Shown piece by piece: positions 1 to 9,205 of a stretch of DNA of 37,493 bases (position 1 is the stretch's first letter; every line of letters begins with the position of its first letter). A program made the translations under genes and the position numbers. This DNA comes from Lysobacteraceae bacterium (lineage in GTDB: Bacteria; Pseudomonadota; Gammaproteobacteria; Xanthomonadales; Rhodanobacteraceae), in the NCBI GenBank assembly GCA_028871555.1, contig JAGWNA010000026.1:1-37493 (forward strand). Reading direction: 5' to 3'. A model generated the notes under the pieces. It saw only the letters and a program-made list of their open reading frames with translations, ran no database searches and was not told the DNA's origin.

Positions 1-821
1 TCGTCGGGCACGGTGTTGCGGTAGAGCGCGCGGTTGAAGATCAGCACGCCGGTCGAGCCCGGCCCGCCGAGGAACTTGTGCGGCGACCACAGCACCGCAT
101 CGAGCTGCTCTTCGGGGTCGGCCGGGTGCATGTCGATGTCCACGTACGGCGCCGAGGCGGCGAAGTCGATGAATGCCACGCCGCCGGCGCAGTGCATCAG
201 CCGGGCCATCGCATGGTAGGGCGTGCACACGCCGGTGACGTTCGAGCAGGCGGTGAACGAGCCGATCTTCACCGCGCGGTCGCGATGCTCGTGCAGCAAC
301 GCCTCGAGCGCGGCCAGATCGACCAGGCCGTCACGATCCGGTGGCACCACCACCACGTCGGCGATCGTCTCGTACCACGAGGTCTGGTTGGAATGGTGCT
401 CCATGTGCGTGATGAACACCATCGGGCGCTCCGCCTGCGCGATGTCCACGAAACGCCGCAGGCCCTGCGGCGCCTTCAGCCCGAGGATGCGCTGGAACTT
501 GTTGATCACGCCGGTCATGCCGGTGCCCATGGTGATGATCAGGTCGTCCGGGCAGGCGTTCACGTGCGCCTTCAGCAGGCGGTGCGCCTCGTGGTAGGCC
601 AGCGTCATCGCGCGGCCGGTCTCGCTGCTTTGCGAATGGGTGTTGCCCACGTATGGCCCGAAGCGTTCCAGCACGATTCGCTCGATCGGCCGGTACAGGC
701 GGCCGCTGGCGGTCCAGTCGGCGTAGACGATGCGCTGCTCGCCATACGGCGAGCGGAAAGTCTGCTCGTGGCCTGCGGTGTTGGCGCGAAACGGGGCGAA
801 GTAATGCTCAAGCGAATCCAT
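1..821 (-). CDS. Aminotransferase class V-fold PLP-dependent enzyme (C-terminus outside window)
   Basis: The reverse strand encodes 273 codons from the ATG at 821 and runs off the left edge. The visible protein has class V aminotransferase (cysteine desulfurase-like fold) features: an EHHSNQ segment around residue 140, an aspartate in DFAASAPYVDIDMHP that should contact the PLP pyridine nitrogen, and SPHKFLGGPGSTG, where the lysine should form the Schiff base. Members of this group act on amino acids, but the substrate cannot be told from sequence. It is not obviously IscS or SufS, because the N-terminus (MDSLEHYFAPFRANTAGHEQ) is longer and unlike those enzymes. The start is the first ATG giving a full N-terminal domain; its ribosome binding site is weak. 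It is transcribed in the same direction as cdd but lies downstream of it by 184 bases, so an operon is uncertain. Confidence 0.85.
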   Translation of the reverse strand, partial: MDSLEHYFAPFRANTAGHEQTFRSPYGEQRIVYADWTASGRLYRPIERIVLERFGPYVGNTHSQSSETGRAMTLAYHEAHRLLKAHVNACPDDLIITMGTGMTGVINKFQRILGLKAPQGLRRFVDIAQAERPMVFITHMEHHSNQTSWYETIADVVVVPPDRDGLVDLAALEALLHEHRDRAVKIGSFTACSNVTGVCTPYHAMARLMHCAGGVAFIDFAASAPYVDIDMHPADPEEQLDAVLWSPHKFLGGPGSTGVLIFNRALYRNTVPD

Positions 822-1005
822 CAGTGATCTCGGGGCGTCGTTGAAATGCGCAAAGGCGGGGAATCACGGCTTGCCATGGAGGACTGTAACGCCAATCGCC
901 GACGACCCGAGGATCGTAACGCAGGTCGGGCAGATGAAGCCCGGCCCGCGTGGCTGCCGGGATGGGCACGTCCTTGCATGCGTGGCGGAGTCTTCGCGTC
1001 AGCCA

Positions 1006-2763
<1,758 letters not shown>

Positions 2764-3303
2764 TCATGGCCGCTCGGGGCTATCCGGTGGCGGTGGGCGG
2801 TCGTGGCCGCGCCGCTCGTCCCAATGCAGGCGCTCGGCGGGAGGCAGCGCACGCCATTGGCGGATCAGCTTTTCGCGCTGTGCCGGCGGCAACTGCTGGA
2901 AGCGTTCGAAGGTGGCATGCAGCTGTTCGCGTTGCTGCGGCGTCAGCAGGCGGAATTTGCGCATGTTCTCGCGTGCCTGTTTGCGCTCGGCCGGCGTCAT
3001 TTGTTGCCAGCGGGCGATGCGCTGGCGTATTTCCTCGCGCCTTGCCGGCGGCAGCGTGGCCCAGTGTCCGGCGCGTTCGATCATGTGCGCCTGCCTGCGT
3101 GGCGCCAGGGTGTCCCATTTCTCGCGCAGCGGTGCCAGCATCTCGCGTTCGGCCGGCGTGAGGCTGCGCCATGGGCGCGCGGGTGGCGGCAGTTCCGTGA
3201 CCGGCGGTGACGGCGCATCCTGCGCGAATGCGGGCGTGGCAAAGGCGCTGCCGAGCAATGCGGCGAGCAGCATGGGCAGCAGCGGGAGGCGCAATCGAGG
3301 CAT
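2764..3303 (-). CDS. DUF3106 domain-containing periplasmic protein
   Basis: This 179-residue protein has a Sec-type signal peptide (about residues 1–28, ending ATPAFAQ). The rest is built of degenerate 20–25-residue units containing LTPAER, LPPARR, MTPAER, LTPQQR, LPPAQR or LPPAER, each followed by a helical arginine- and tryptophan-rich stretch. This is typical of DUF3106, and the LTxxQ-like units recall Spy/CpxP-type periplasmic helical proteins, although that link is only by resemblance. It is the third gene of an operon, starting three bases after the DUF3619 stop. The function is unknown; its position makes it a candidate periplasmic partner of the sigma factor pathway. Confidence 0.85.
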   Translation of the reverse strand: MPRLRLPLLPMLLAALLGSAFATPAFAQDAPSPPVTELPPPARPWRSLTPAEREMLAPLREKWDTLAPRRQAHMIERAGHWATLPPARREEIRQRIARWQQMTPAERKQARENMRKFRLLTPQQREQLHATFERFQQLPPAQREKLIRQWRALPPAERLHWDERRGHDRPPPPDSPERP

Positions 3304-3306
3304 GGC

Positions 3307-3708
3307 TCAGCGGTTCGCCGGACGGCTGTCGTTGGCAGCCAGCCAGCCGTAGAAGTCGAGGTTCTGGTAGAGGTTCGGGTCGGTCTTGTCGGCATCCGGC
3401 GGCAGTTCGTTGTCCGTTCCGGTGCCGGCGTCGTAGCTGCCGCCGGGTTGCACCGAAGACGCTGCCGTGCCGTGCGGCAGCGGCCGCCACACCATCAGCG
3501 TGGCCAGTGCGAGCACCGCGAGCGCACCGCCGGGGATCAGCCAGCGGGAAAACCGGCGATGTGGCGCATGTGCCGTTTCCAGCGCCTGCCGGCGGGCCGC
3601 ACGCAGGCGGCCGGCGGTGACCGGGTCGATCCGCCGGCAGGCCTCGCGATAAAGCTCGCGGGCGCGTTGTTCGATGTGCCGGTCGTTCGGGTTGCCGGGC
3701 AAGTTCAT
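3307..3708 (-). CDS. DUF3619 family single-pass membrane protein, possible anti-sigma factor
   Basis: This 133-residue protein has a cytoplasmic arginine-rich N-terminal half (residues 1–53, HIEQRARELYREACRRIDP), one transmembrane helix (about 56–75) and a periplasmic tail rich in G, P and D that ends FYGWLAANDSRPANR. The family is DUF3619. Its ATG overlaps the stop of the upstream sigma factor gene (ATGA), implying translational coupling. That gene order and topology are what one expects of an anti-sigma factor. No zinc-binding anti-sigma (ZAS) motif is visible, so the anti-sigma role is inference. Confidence 0.85.
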   Translation of the reverse strand: MNLPGNPNDRHIEQRARELYREACRRIDPVTAGRLRAARRQALETAHAPHRRFSRWLIPGGALAVLALATLMVWRPLPHGTAASSVQPGGSYDAGTGTDNELPPDADKTDPNLYQNLDFYGWLAANDSRPANR

Positions 3709-4352
3709 CGCCAGTCCTCCAATTGGTCGCGCAGATGGTGCATGGCGCGCGAGAGGTGGGTCTTCACGCTGCCCTGGGAACAGCCCATGGCCTGTGCGGT
3801 TTCCGCCACGTCCAGATCCTCCAGCATGCGCAGCACGAAGGCCTCGCGCTGGCGTTGCGGCAGCCGTCTGACGGCGGTGGCCAGGTCGGCATACGAATGC
3901 GCGTCGTGCAGCCGGTCGAGCGGGCCGGGGGCCGGGTCGGCCGGCTCCCACGACGGCATTTCGTCGCCGTCCGCGTCACGGCCGCCAGCGAGCCAGCCCA
4001 CCATGATCGAGCGCACCTTGCGGCGGCGCTGCAGGTCGACGATGCGCCGGCGCAGGATGCCCCAGAACAGCAGCGGCCATTCCCCGGCAGGTTTGTCGCG
4101 GTAATGCCTGACCAGCCGCAGCATGGCGTCCTGCACCGCATCCATGGCGTCCTCGCGATGGCGAAGCTGCAGCTCTGCCATGCGAAAGGCACGCCGCTCG
4201 ATCTGGGCCAGAAACGCGTCCAGCGTGGCAGGCGTCGCGCATGCGCCTTCGGCCAGCCCGCCTTCGACCAGCCTGTTCGTATCGAGCGTGCCAACCATGC
4301 TGCTCATGGCCTGTATGCGCACATGGTCGGGAGACGCATCCTCGGGCTCCAT
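3705..4352 (-). CDS. ECF-type RNA polymerase sigma factor
   Basis: The sigma-70 region 2 segment reads AFRMAELQLRHREDAMDAVQDAMLRLVRHY…FWGILRRRIVDLQRRRKVRS. The region 4 helix-turn-helix is LPQRQREAFVLRMLEDLDVAETAQAMGCSQGSVKTHLSRAMHHLRD near the C-terminus. No region 1 or 3 is present, as in extracytoplasmic-function sigma factors. The start is uncertain: the frame is open to 4481, and ATGs at 4352, 4307 and 4298 are all possible; 4352 (215 aa) leaves 95 bases before divergent pntAB. It heads an operon with DUF3619 and DUF3106 genes. Autoregulation from the divergent intergenic region is plausible but I see no clear promoter. Confidence 0.88.
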   Translation of the reverse strand: MEPEDASPDHVRIQAMSSMVGTLDTNRLVEGGLAEGACATPATLDAFLAQIERRAFRMAELQLRHREDAMDAVQDAMLRLVRHYRDKPAGEWPLLFWGILRRRIVDLQRRRKVRSIMVGWLAGGRDADGDEMPSWEPADPAPGPLDRLHDAHSYADLATAVRRLPQRQREAFVLRMLEDLDVAETAQAMGCSQGSVKTHLSRAMHHLRDQLEDWR

Positions 4353-4446
4353 CGGTTCGGTCCCTGCGTTCAACGCGACAGACTCGCACAGGTTGACCGG
4401 CAACCGATATGATGGACGGACATTTGAGTCTTGACGGGGTGGGGTC

Positions 4447-4752
4447 ATGATCGACGGGTTTCTGGCACTGTACATCTTCATGCTGGCCGCGTTTACCGGC
4501 TACGAGATCATCGCGCGGGTACCGGTGATCCTGCACACACCCTTGATGTCCGGTTCCAACTTCGTTCACGGGATCGTGCTGGTCGGCGCGATGATCGCGC
4601 TGGGCCATGCGCATACGCCGTTCGAGGTGGCGGTCGGCTTCGTCGGCGTGCTGCTCGGTGCCGGCAATGCCGCCGGCGGTTACGTGGTGACCGAGCGGAT
4701 GCTGGAGATGTTCAAGTCCAGCAAGCCCGATGCCGGCAAGGAGACCAAGTGA
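4447..4752 (+). CDS. pntAB: NAD(P) transhydrogenase alpha subunit part 2, membrane domain
   Basis: This 101-residue protein corresponds to the C-terminal membrane part of PntA. It has three hydrophobic segments (about residues 2–22, 38–57 and 62–85), including SGSNFVHGIVLVGAMIALG and GFVGVLLGAGNAAGGYVVTERML, which are diagnostic of the dII proton channel. It assembles with PntB in the inner membrane and holds the soluble PntAA. A purine-rich GGGGTGGGG precedes the ATG. Its stop overlaps the pntB start (TGATGA region), so the two are translationally coupled. Confidence 0.95.
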   Translation: MIDGFLALYIFMLAAFTGYEIIARVPVILHTPLMSGSNFVHGIVLVGAMIALGHAHTPFEVAVGFVGVLLGAGNAAGGYVVTERMLEMFKSSKPDAGKETK

Positions 4753-6185
4753 TGAACTGGCTGCCGACCTTGATCAAGGCGTGCTACTTCCTTGCCGCGT
4801 TGCTGTTCATCCTGGGCCTCAAGCGCATGAGTTCGCCGCGCACGGCCCGAGGCGGCGTGGTGTGGGCCGGCTACGGCATGCTGCTGGCCGTGCTGGCCAC
4901 GTTCTTCCTGCCGGGCCTGCACAACATCGGCCTGATCGCCGCCGCCGTGCTGATCGGCGTCAGCGCCGCCTGGTGGACCGGCAAGCGCGTGGCGATGACC
5001 GCGATGCCGCAGATGGTGGCGCTCTACAACGGCATGGGCGGCGGTGCCGCGGCGGCGATCGGCGCGGTCGAGCTGATCGGTTATGTGCGCAGTCTGGCGC
5101 TGCTGCCACCGGTGGGCGGTGCGCCGGCGGTCCCCGTGGCCGCGCAGTTGGCGCCGGTCGAGCTGGCACTCGGCGTGCTCGGCGCGCTGATCGGCGCGGT
5201 GAGTTTCTCCGGTTCGCTGGTTGCGTTCGCCAAGCTGCAGGGCTGGCTGGACAAGCGCTTCATCTTCCCCGGGCAGCGCGCGGTCAACCTGCTGCTGCTG
5301 GCAGCGGCGGTAATGGTCGGCGTGCTGCTGGCCAGCGGCCATGCCAGCGCGGCGCTGATCGTGGCGTTCTTCGTGCTGGCGCTGCTGTTCGGCCTGATGA
5401 TGACGCTGCCGATCGGCGGTGCCGACATGCCGGTGGTGATCTCGCTGTACAACGCGTTCACCGGCCTGGCGGTGGCGTTCGAGGGTTTCGTGCTGGGCAA
5501 CGAGGCGATGATCATCGCCGGCACGGTGGTCGGCGCGGCCGGTACCTTGCTGACCCAGCTGATGGCCAAGGCGATGAACCGCTCGATCGGCAACGTGCTG
5601 TTCGGCAGCTTCGGCGCGGCAGGTGGCGAGGCGCAGGCGATCGCCGGCGCGCAGAAGCCGGTCGAGGCCAGCGACGCGGCGGTGATGATGGCGTACGCCG
5701 AGCGCGTGGTGATCGTGCCCGGCTACGGGCTGGCGGTGGCGCAGGCGCAGCACAAGGTCTGGGAGTTCGCGCAGCTGTTGATCAAGCGCGGGGTGAAGGT
5801 GAAGTTCGCGATCCACCCGGTGGCCGGCCGCATGCCCGGCCACATGAACGTGCTGCTGGCCGAGGCCGGCGTGCCGTACGACCTGATCGCCGACATGGAC
5901 GACATCAATCCGGAGTTCGCGGTGACCGATGTGGCGCTGGTGATCGGCGCCAATGACGTGGTCAACCCGCTGGCCAGGACCGATCCGGCCTCGCCGATCT
6001 ACGGCATGCCGATCCTGGACGTCGGCGACTCCAGACACGTCATCGTGGTCAAGCGCGGCAAGGGCACCGGTTTTGCCGGCATCGAGAATGCGCTGTTCTA
6101 CGCTGACAACACGCGCATGCTCTACGGCGATGGCCAGGCGGCCGTGGGCCAGCTGGTCAACGAATTGAAGACGCTGGACGACTGA
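4752..6185 (+). CDS. pntB: NAD(P)(+) transhydrogenase beta subunit
   Basis: At 477 residues this is close to E. coli PntB (462). The N-terminal two thirds carry about eight or nine membrane helices, including WWTGKRVAMTAMPQMVALYNGMGGGAAA and the GGADMPVVISLYNAFTGLA segment of the proton channel. The C-terminal NADP(H)-binding dIII domain begins near residue 300 and contains VVIVPGYGLAVAQAQHKVWE, HPVAGRMPGHMNVLLAEA and ALVIGANDVVNPLAR. It takes hydride from PntAA-bound NADH to NADP+, coupled to proton entry. An AAGGAG lies within the end of pntAB. The start ATG overlaps the pntAB stop. Confidence 0.96.
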   Translation: MNWLPTLIKACYFLAALLFILGLKRMSSPRTARGGVVWAGYGMLLAVLATFFLPGLHNIGLIAAAVLIGVSAAWWTGKRVAMTAMPQMVALYNGMGGGAAAAIGAVELIGYVRSLALLPPVGGAPAVPVAAQLAPVELALGVLGALIGAVSFSGSLVAFAKLQGWLDKRFIFPGQRAVNLLLLAAAVMVGVLLASGHASAALIVAFFVLALLFGLMMTLPIGGADMPVVISLYNAFTGLAVAFEGFVLGNEAMIIAGTVVGAAGTLLTQLMAKAMNRSIGNVLFGSFGAAGGEAQAIAGAQKPVEASDAAVMMAYAERVVIVPGYGLAVAQAQHKVWEFAQLLIKRGVKVKFAIHPVAGRMPGHMNVLLAEAGVPYDLIADMDDINPEFAVTDVALVIGANDVVNPLARTDPASPIYGMPILDVGDSRHVIVVKRGKGTGFAGIENALFYADNTRMLYGDGQAAVGQLVNELKTLDD

Positions 6186-6204
6186 GTCCCGGTGGCTGCC
6201 GCGT

Positions 6205-6231
6205 CGCTCCGCGCCGGCCCGGCGCGGAGCG
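6205..6231. terminator. GC-rich hairpin downstream of pntB
   Basis: A 13-base perfect inverted repeat (CGCTCCGCGCCGG and its complement) separated by one base lies 20 bases after the pntB stop. A very stable stem in this position suggests transcription termination or 3'-end protection. There is no following T-run, so it is not a canonical intrinsic terminator. Confidence 0.5.
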
Positions 6232-6312
6232 GGCGCCGTGCCTTCGCGGCCTCGTGACCGAATTGGCGGAGCAGCCGTTCATGCATACTTGGCGGCGTGC
6301 CCTGCAGGATGA

Positions 6313-7449
6313 ATGACCGTGCAACACCCGCTTTCCAGTGCTTGCGACCACGACAAGATCCCTCCCGCCAGCGCCCCGGCAGGGATGCCTGAGCGTCGCT
6401 GGGATGCCCTGCGGCACCGGGTGGTCGGACGTTTTTTTGCGGGCCTGTTCGGCGGCGTGGGCCGCGTGCTGTGCGAGCCGGGTCAGCTGCCCGTACGCGG
6501 CATCCATCGCGTGCTCGTCTGCAGGCCGAATCACCGCCTCGGCAACGCGCTGCTGATCAGCCCGCTGCTGGCCGAAGTGGAGGCGCTGTACCCCGGCGCC
6601 GAGATCGACATCATCAGCGCAGGCCACGCGGCCGGCATCCTGTTCGGCAATCGCTTCCTGGTGCGCCGGATCATCAGCCTGCCATCGAGGATCGCCCGCC
6701 ATCTGTGGCTGAGCGTCAAACTGCTGCGGCAGTTGCGGGGCAGCAGCTACGACCTTGCGATCGATGCCAGCAACGGTTCGCAGTCGGGCCGCTTGCTGCT
6801 GGCGATCGTCGATGCCCGTTTCAAGCTGGGGTTTCCGGATGAACGGGCCGGCGAGCAGTCGCCATGGCACGGCTTGCCGTATCCGGAGCATTTCGCGCAG
6901 CGCGCGGTGTTCCTGTTGCGAACCGCCTACGCCGGCACAGTGCACCGGGCGTATCCGCCCCTCAACATGCGGCTGTCGGACGATGACAGGGAGCAGGCCC
7001 GGCAGGCGCTGGCAAGCATTCTCGGTGCGCCGGTGCCGCGGCAGCGGGTCGTGGGCATCTTTGCCAATGCCACCGGTGCCAAGCGCTATGACACGGACTG
7101 GTGGATGCAATTTCTCGACGTATTGCAGAACCAGCAGCCGGATGTGCGCATCGTCGAGCTGGTGGCCGATCACGGCCGCTCGCAGCTGGGCGAAAAATTT
7201 CCCGCCTACTACACGCGCGATCTGGTGCGGCTGGCCGCGGTGATCGCGAACATGCAGGCCGTGATCAGCGGCGACTGCGGGGTGATGCATCTGGCCGTTG
7301 CCAGCGGCACGCCGACGCTCGGTCTGTTCTCGGTGACCCCGGCGGAAAAATACGGGCCTTACGGGCCGTCCAACAGTGCCGTCGACACCCGGACCTTGAG
7401 CGCCGCCGAGGTGGCGGCGATCGCATCGGGTTGGCTCGCCACACACTGA
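6313..7449 (+). CDS. Glycosyltransferase family 9 (heptosyltransferase-like) protein
   Basis: This 378-residue protein has the GT9 layout. An N-terminal Rossmann-like domain begins VLVCRPNHRLGNALLISPLLAEVEALYPGAEIDIIS (about residues 68–100). The C-terminal nucleotide-sugar domain contains VVGIFANATGAKRYD and GDCGVMHLAVASGTPTLGLFSVTPAEKYGPYG (about 320–350), where the E/K region and the D-C-G-V-M-H-L motif resemble ADP-heptose binding enzymes such as WaaC/WaaF. The likely role is sugar addition to lipopolysaccharide or another surface glycan at the inner membrane; the acceptor is not evident and no other LPS gene is adjacent. CAGGA precedes the ATG at close spacing. A later ATG at 6385 is an alternative start. 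Confidence 0.85.
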   Translation: MTVQHPLSSACDHDKIPPASAPAGMPERRWDALRHRVVGRFFAGLFGGVGRVLCEPGQLPVRGIHRVLVCRPNHRLGNALLISPLLAEVEALYPGAEIDIISAGHAAGILFGNRFLVRRIISLPSRIARHLWLSVKLLRQLRGSSYDLAIDASNGSQSGRLLLAIVDARFKLGFPDERAGEQSPWHGLPYPEHFAQRAVFLLRTAYAGTVHRAYPPLNMRLSDDDREQARQALASILGAPVPRQRVVGIFANATGAKRYDTDWWMQFLDVLQNQQPDVRIVELVADHGRSQLGEKFPAYYTRDLVRLAAVIANMQAVISGDCGVMHLAVASGTPTLGLFSVTPAEKYGPYGPSNSAVDTRTLSAAEVAAIASGWLATH

Positions 7450-7499
7450 ACCGGTCCGGGCACTATCGGCGTGCCGGTGACGGTCGGCACGAGGACGGC

Positions 7500-7516
7500 G
7501 CGGGTTTGCCCGCTTT
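7500..7516 (+). terminator. Weak hairpin between convergent genes
   Basis: A five-base GC stem (GCGGG/CCCGC) with loop TTTG is followed by TTT, about 50 bases after the glycosyltransferase stop. It could end that transcript but is short. Confidence 0.25.
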
Positions 7517-7564
7517 CGGTCAGCGATCCATGCTGCCCGACCGCAAGGTTCCGGCCAGGGTTGG

Positions 7565-8014
7565 TTACGGCTGTGCCTGCGGCGGCAGGCGACGTCGCGC
7601 GGGCCGTGCGGCGATCATGGCGGCCAGCACGATACCGGCGGCGAACCATCCGATATCCAGCGGCGTCAGCGCCAGACGTGCCAGTTGCCACAGCATGCCG
7701 GCGCCGGCCGTACGCAGCGCGTCGATCAGGCCCATGCCCATTTCGCCGGCGATCCGCGTGACCGCGAGCAGCAGGTTCATGTACAGCGTCGCCAGCGCGG
7801 TTGCCAGTGCGGCCAGCGCCGCGACGCCCATCCCGGGGCGCAGCACCATATGACGAATCGTCCACGCCAGCAGCGCGCCGATCGGCACGACCAGCCAGGG
7901 CAGCAGCTGGCGCAGGTAAAGCGTCGCAACCATCCACAGCGCACCCGCGGCAAGCCCGAGCATGGCGGCGCTGAATACGGTGAAGGCGGCCTTCAACAGG
8001 GAGCGCACGCTCAT
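7565..8014 (-). CDS. Small polytopic membrane protein of unknown function
   Basis: The 149-residue product starting MSVRSLLKAAFTVFSAAMLG has about four or five hydrophobic helices (near residues 8–28, 33–50, 56–80, 100–115 and 120–138) and ends in a basic, proline-rich tail (ARPARRRLPPQAQP). I do not recognise a family. The open frame continues upstream to 8290, into the MITE, but that extension is arginine- and cysteine-rich and unlike a protein N-terminus. ATGs at 8014 and 8050 are therefore the realistic starts; neither has a strong ribosome site. It is convergent with the glycosyltransferase gene. Confidence 0.6.
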   Translation of the reverse strand: MSVRSLLKAAFTVFSAAMLGLAAGALWMVATLYLRQLLPWLVVPIGALLAWTIRHMVLRPGMGVAALAALATALATLYMNLLLAVTRIAGEMGMGLIDALRTAGAGMLWQLARLALTPLDIGWFAAGIVLAAMIAARPARRRLPPQAQP

Positions 8015-8270
8015 CGACAATCGCAGGGCAAGACATCGGGGGACATGCATGGATCCATCTGGCAAGACATCGATGATAGCGTGTCGTCGGCGCAAGGCGG
8101 TCAGGCCTTGTGATTGTCGGCTGCAGGACGCACATGAAGACGATGGGCACCGGCGTGGTTTGCGGCTGCGCAGTCCGTGGCGGCCTGATCTGGAGCAGGC
8201 GGCCCCGCTCACCGGCCGGCATAATGGATACGATGTCTTGTGGTATCCGCAGACGTGGACCGAAAAAGCG
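8015..8270. other. Intergenic region upstream of the MITE
   Basis: About 256 bases separate the membrane-protein start from the left target duplication of the MITE. It must hold the promoters of the divergent membrane protein and sufT genes. I see no convincing gene, terminator or strong -35/-10 pair. Confidence 0.4.
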
Positions 8271-8281
8271 GGGTTGAGGAT
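8271..8281. repeat. Left copy of 11-bp target-site duplication
   Basis: GGGTTGAGGAT directly abuts the left inverted repeat of the MITE and is repeated exactly at its right end. It contains the GAGGA that serves as the sufT ribosome binding site in the right copy. Confidence 0.85.
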
Positions 8282-8426
8282 GAATGGCACTTACTTAAGC
8301 GTGAAGCCTCGTTTTCCGTCATTCCCGCGAAAGCGGGAATCCGGCGCCTTCGGCCGTTTTCAGGTTACACAAAGACACTGGATCCCCGCTTTCGCGGGGA
8401 TGACGGCGCTTAAGTAAGTGCCATTC
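8282..8426. mobile_element. 145-bp MITE with 20-bp terminal inverted repeats
   Basis: The element is bounded by perfect 20-base inverted repeats at 8282–8301 (GAATGGCACTTACTTAAGCG) and 8407–8426. It is flanked by an exact 11-base direct repeat. It carries no transposase. Inside lie two further inverted copies of a GTCATTCCCGCGAAAGCGGG-type repeat at 8316–8342 and 8380–8406 (two mismatches between them), each able to form its own hairpin; this motif is widely dispersed in proteobacterial genomes. An 11-base duplication fits IS4-family transposition (known members give 9–13), so mobilisation in trans by an IS4-type transposase is inferred. It sits in the sufT 5' leader, directly before the ribosome site. 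Confidence 0.9.
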
Positions 8427-8437
8427 GGGTTGAGGAT
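8427..8437. repeat. Right copy of 11-bp target-site duplication, containing the sufT ribosome site
   Basis: This is an exact repeat of 8271–8281. Its GAGGA (8432–8436) lies five bases before the sufT ATG at 8442, so the insertion kept a working ribosome site attached to the gene. Confidence 0.85.
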
Positions 8438-8441
8438 TGGC

Positions 8442-8999
8442 ATGAGCGGTTTCAGTCTGAGCAGCGAGCCTTTCACCCTGTTGCGTGACTGCAACGCAGT
8501 GATGGTGCCGCAAGGAGAAGTGGTGAACCTTCCCGCCGGCCAGATCGGCTACATCACCCAGGCGCTGGGCGGCAGCTTCACCGTGTATGTGGAAGGCAAC
8601 CTGTTCCGGATTGCCGGATCGGATGCCGATGCGCTGGGCAAGGAGCCGCCGGCGCCGATCGAGGTGGCCGCCGACGCCACCGATGCGGATGTGGAGAAAC
8701 TGGCATGGGACCAGTTGCGAACCGTGTTCGACCCGGAGATCCCGGTCAATGTCGTCGAACTGGGCCTGGTCTACGATCTGAGCCTCGAACAGGTCGCCGA
8801 CGGTGCACGCAAGGTATATGTGAAGCTGACGCTGACCGCACCGGGTTGCGGCATGGGTGACATCCTGGTGGACGACGCGCGCACCAAACTCGAGATGATC
8901 CCCACGATCAGCGAGGCCGAAGTGGATCTGGTGTTCGACCCGCCGTGGAGCCACTCGATGATGTCCGACGCGGCCAAGCTGGAAACCGGCATGCTCTGA
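8442..8999 (+). CDS. sufT: Fe-S cluster assembly protein SufT
   Basis: This 185-residue protein has the SufT layout. An N-terminal beta-rich part (FTLLRDCNAVMVPQGEVVNLPAGQIGYITQALGGSFTVYVEGNLFRI) is followed by a MIP18/DUF59 domain from about residue 85 (DQLRTVFDPEIPVNVVELGLVYDL … LTLTAPGCGMGDILVDDA … VDLVFDPPWSHSMMS). SufT-type proteins help mature or repair iron-sulfur proteins, especially under high demand. The cysteine in TAPGCGMG is the conserved DUF59 cysteine. An upstream in-frame GTG at 8418 lies within the MITE end; the ATG at 8442 with GAGGA five bases before it is clearly the start. No other suf gene is in the window. Confidence 0.92.
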   Translation: MSGFSLSSEPFTLLRDCNAVMVPQGEVVNLPAGQIGYITQALGGSFTVYVEGNLFRIAGSDADALGKEPPAPIEVAADATDADVEKLAWDQLRTVFDPEIPVNVVELGLVYDLSLEQVADGARKVYVKLTLTAPGCGMGDILVDDARTKLEMIPTISEAEVDLVFDPPWSHSMMSDAAKLETGML

Positions 9000-9205
9000 G
9001 CCATTCGGCGGCAGCGGCGTGTGCCGAGACAGGCAAAGCCGCGGCAGGCAGCAGCGCAGGAGCGGTTTCATCGTGAGTTCCGCGATGACTCAGGTTGTAT
9101 CTGGCGGCCTTTGCCCGGCAATCACGCCGGTCGCCTGTAGCCAGCCTGAACAGGATGCCTGCGGGCCTTGAACGTTCACGCCTGCGGCCACACTAACTGC
9201 ACATA

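Noticed and set aside
8015..8290. N-terminal extension of the small membrane protein through the MITE to 8290
   Set aside because: The extension is basic, cysteine-rich and partly encoded by the mobile element; a normal membrane-protein N-terminus begins at 8014.
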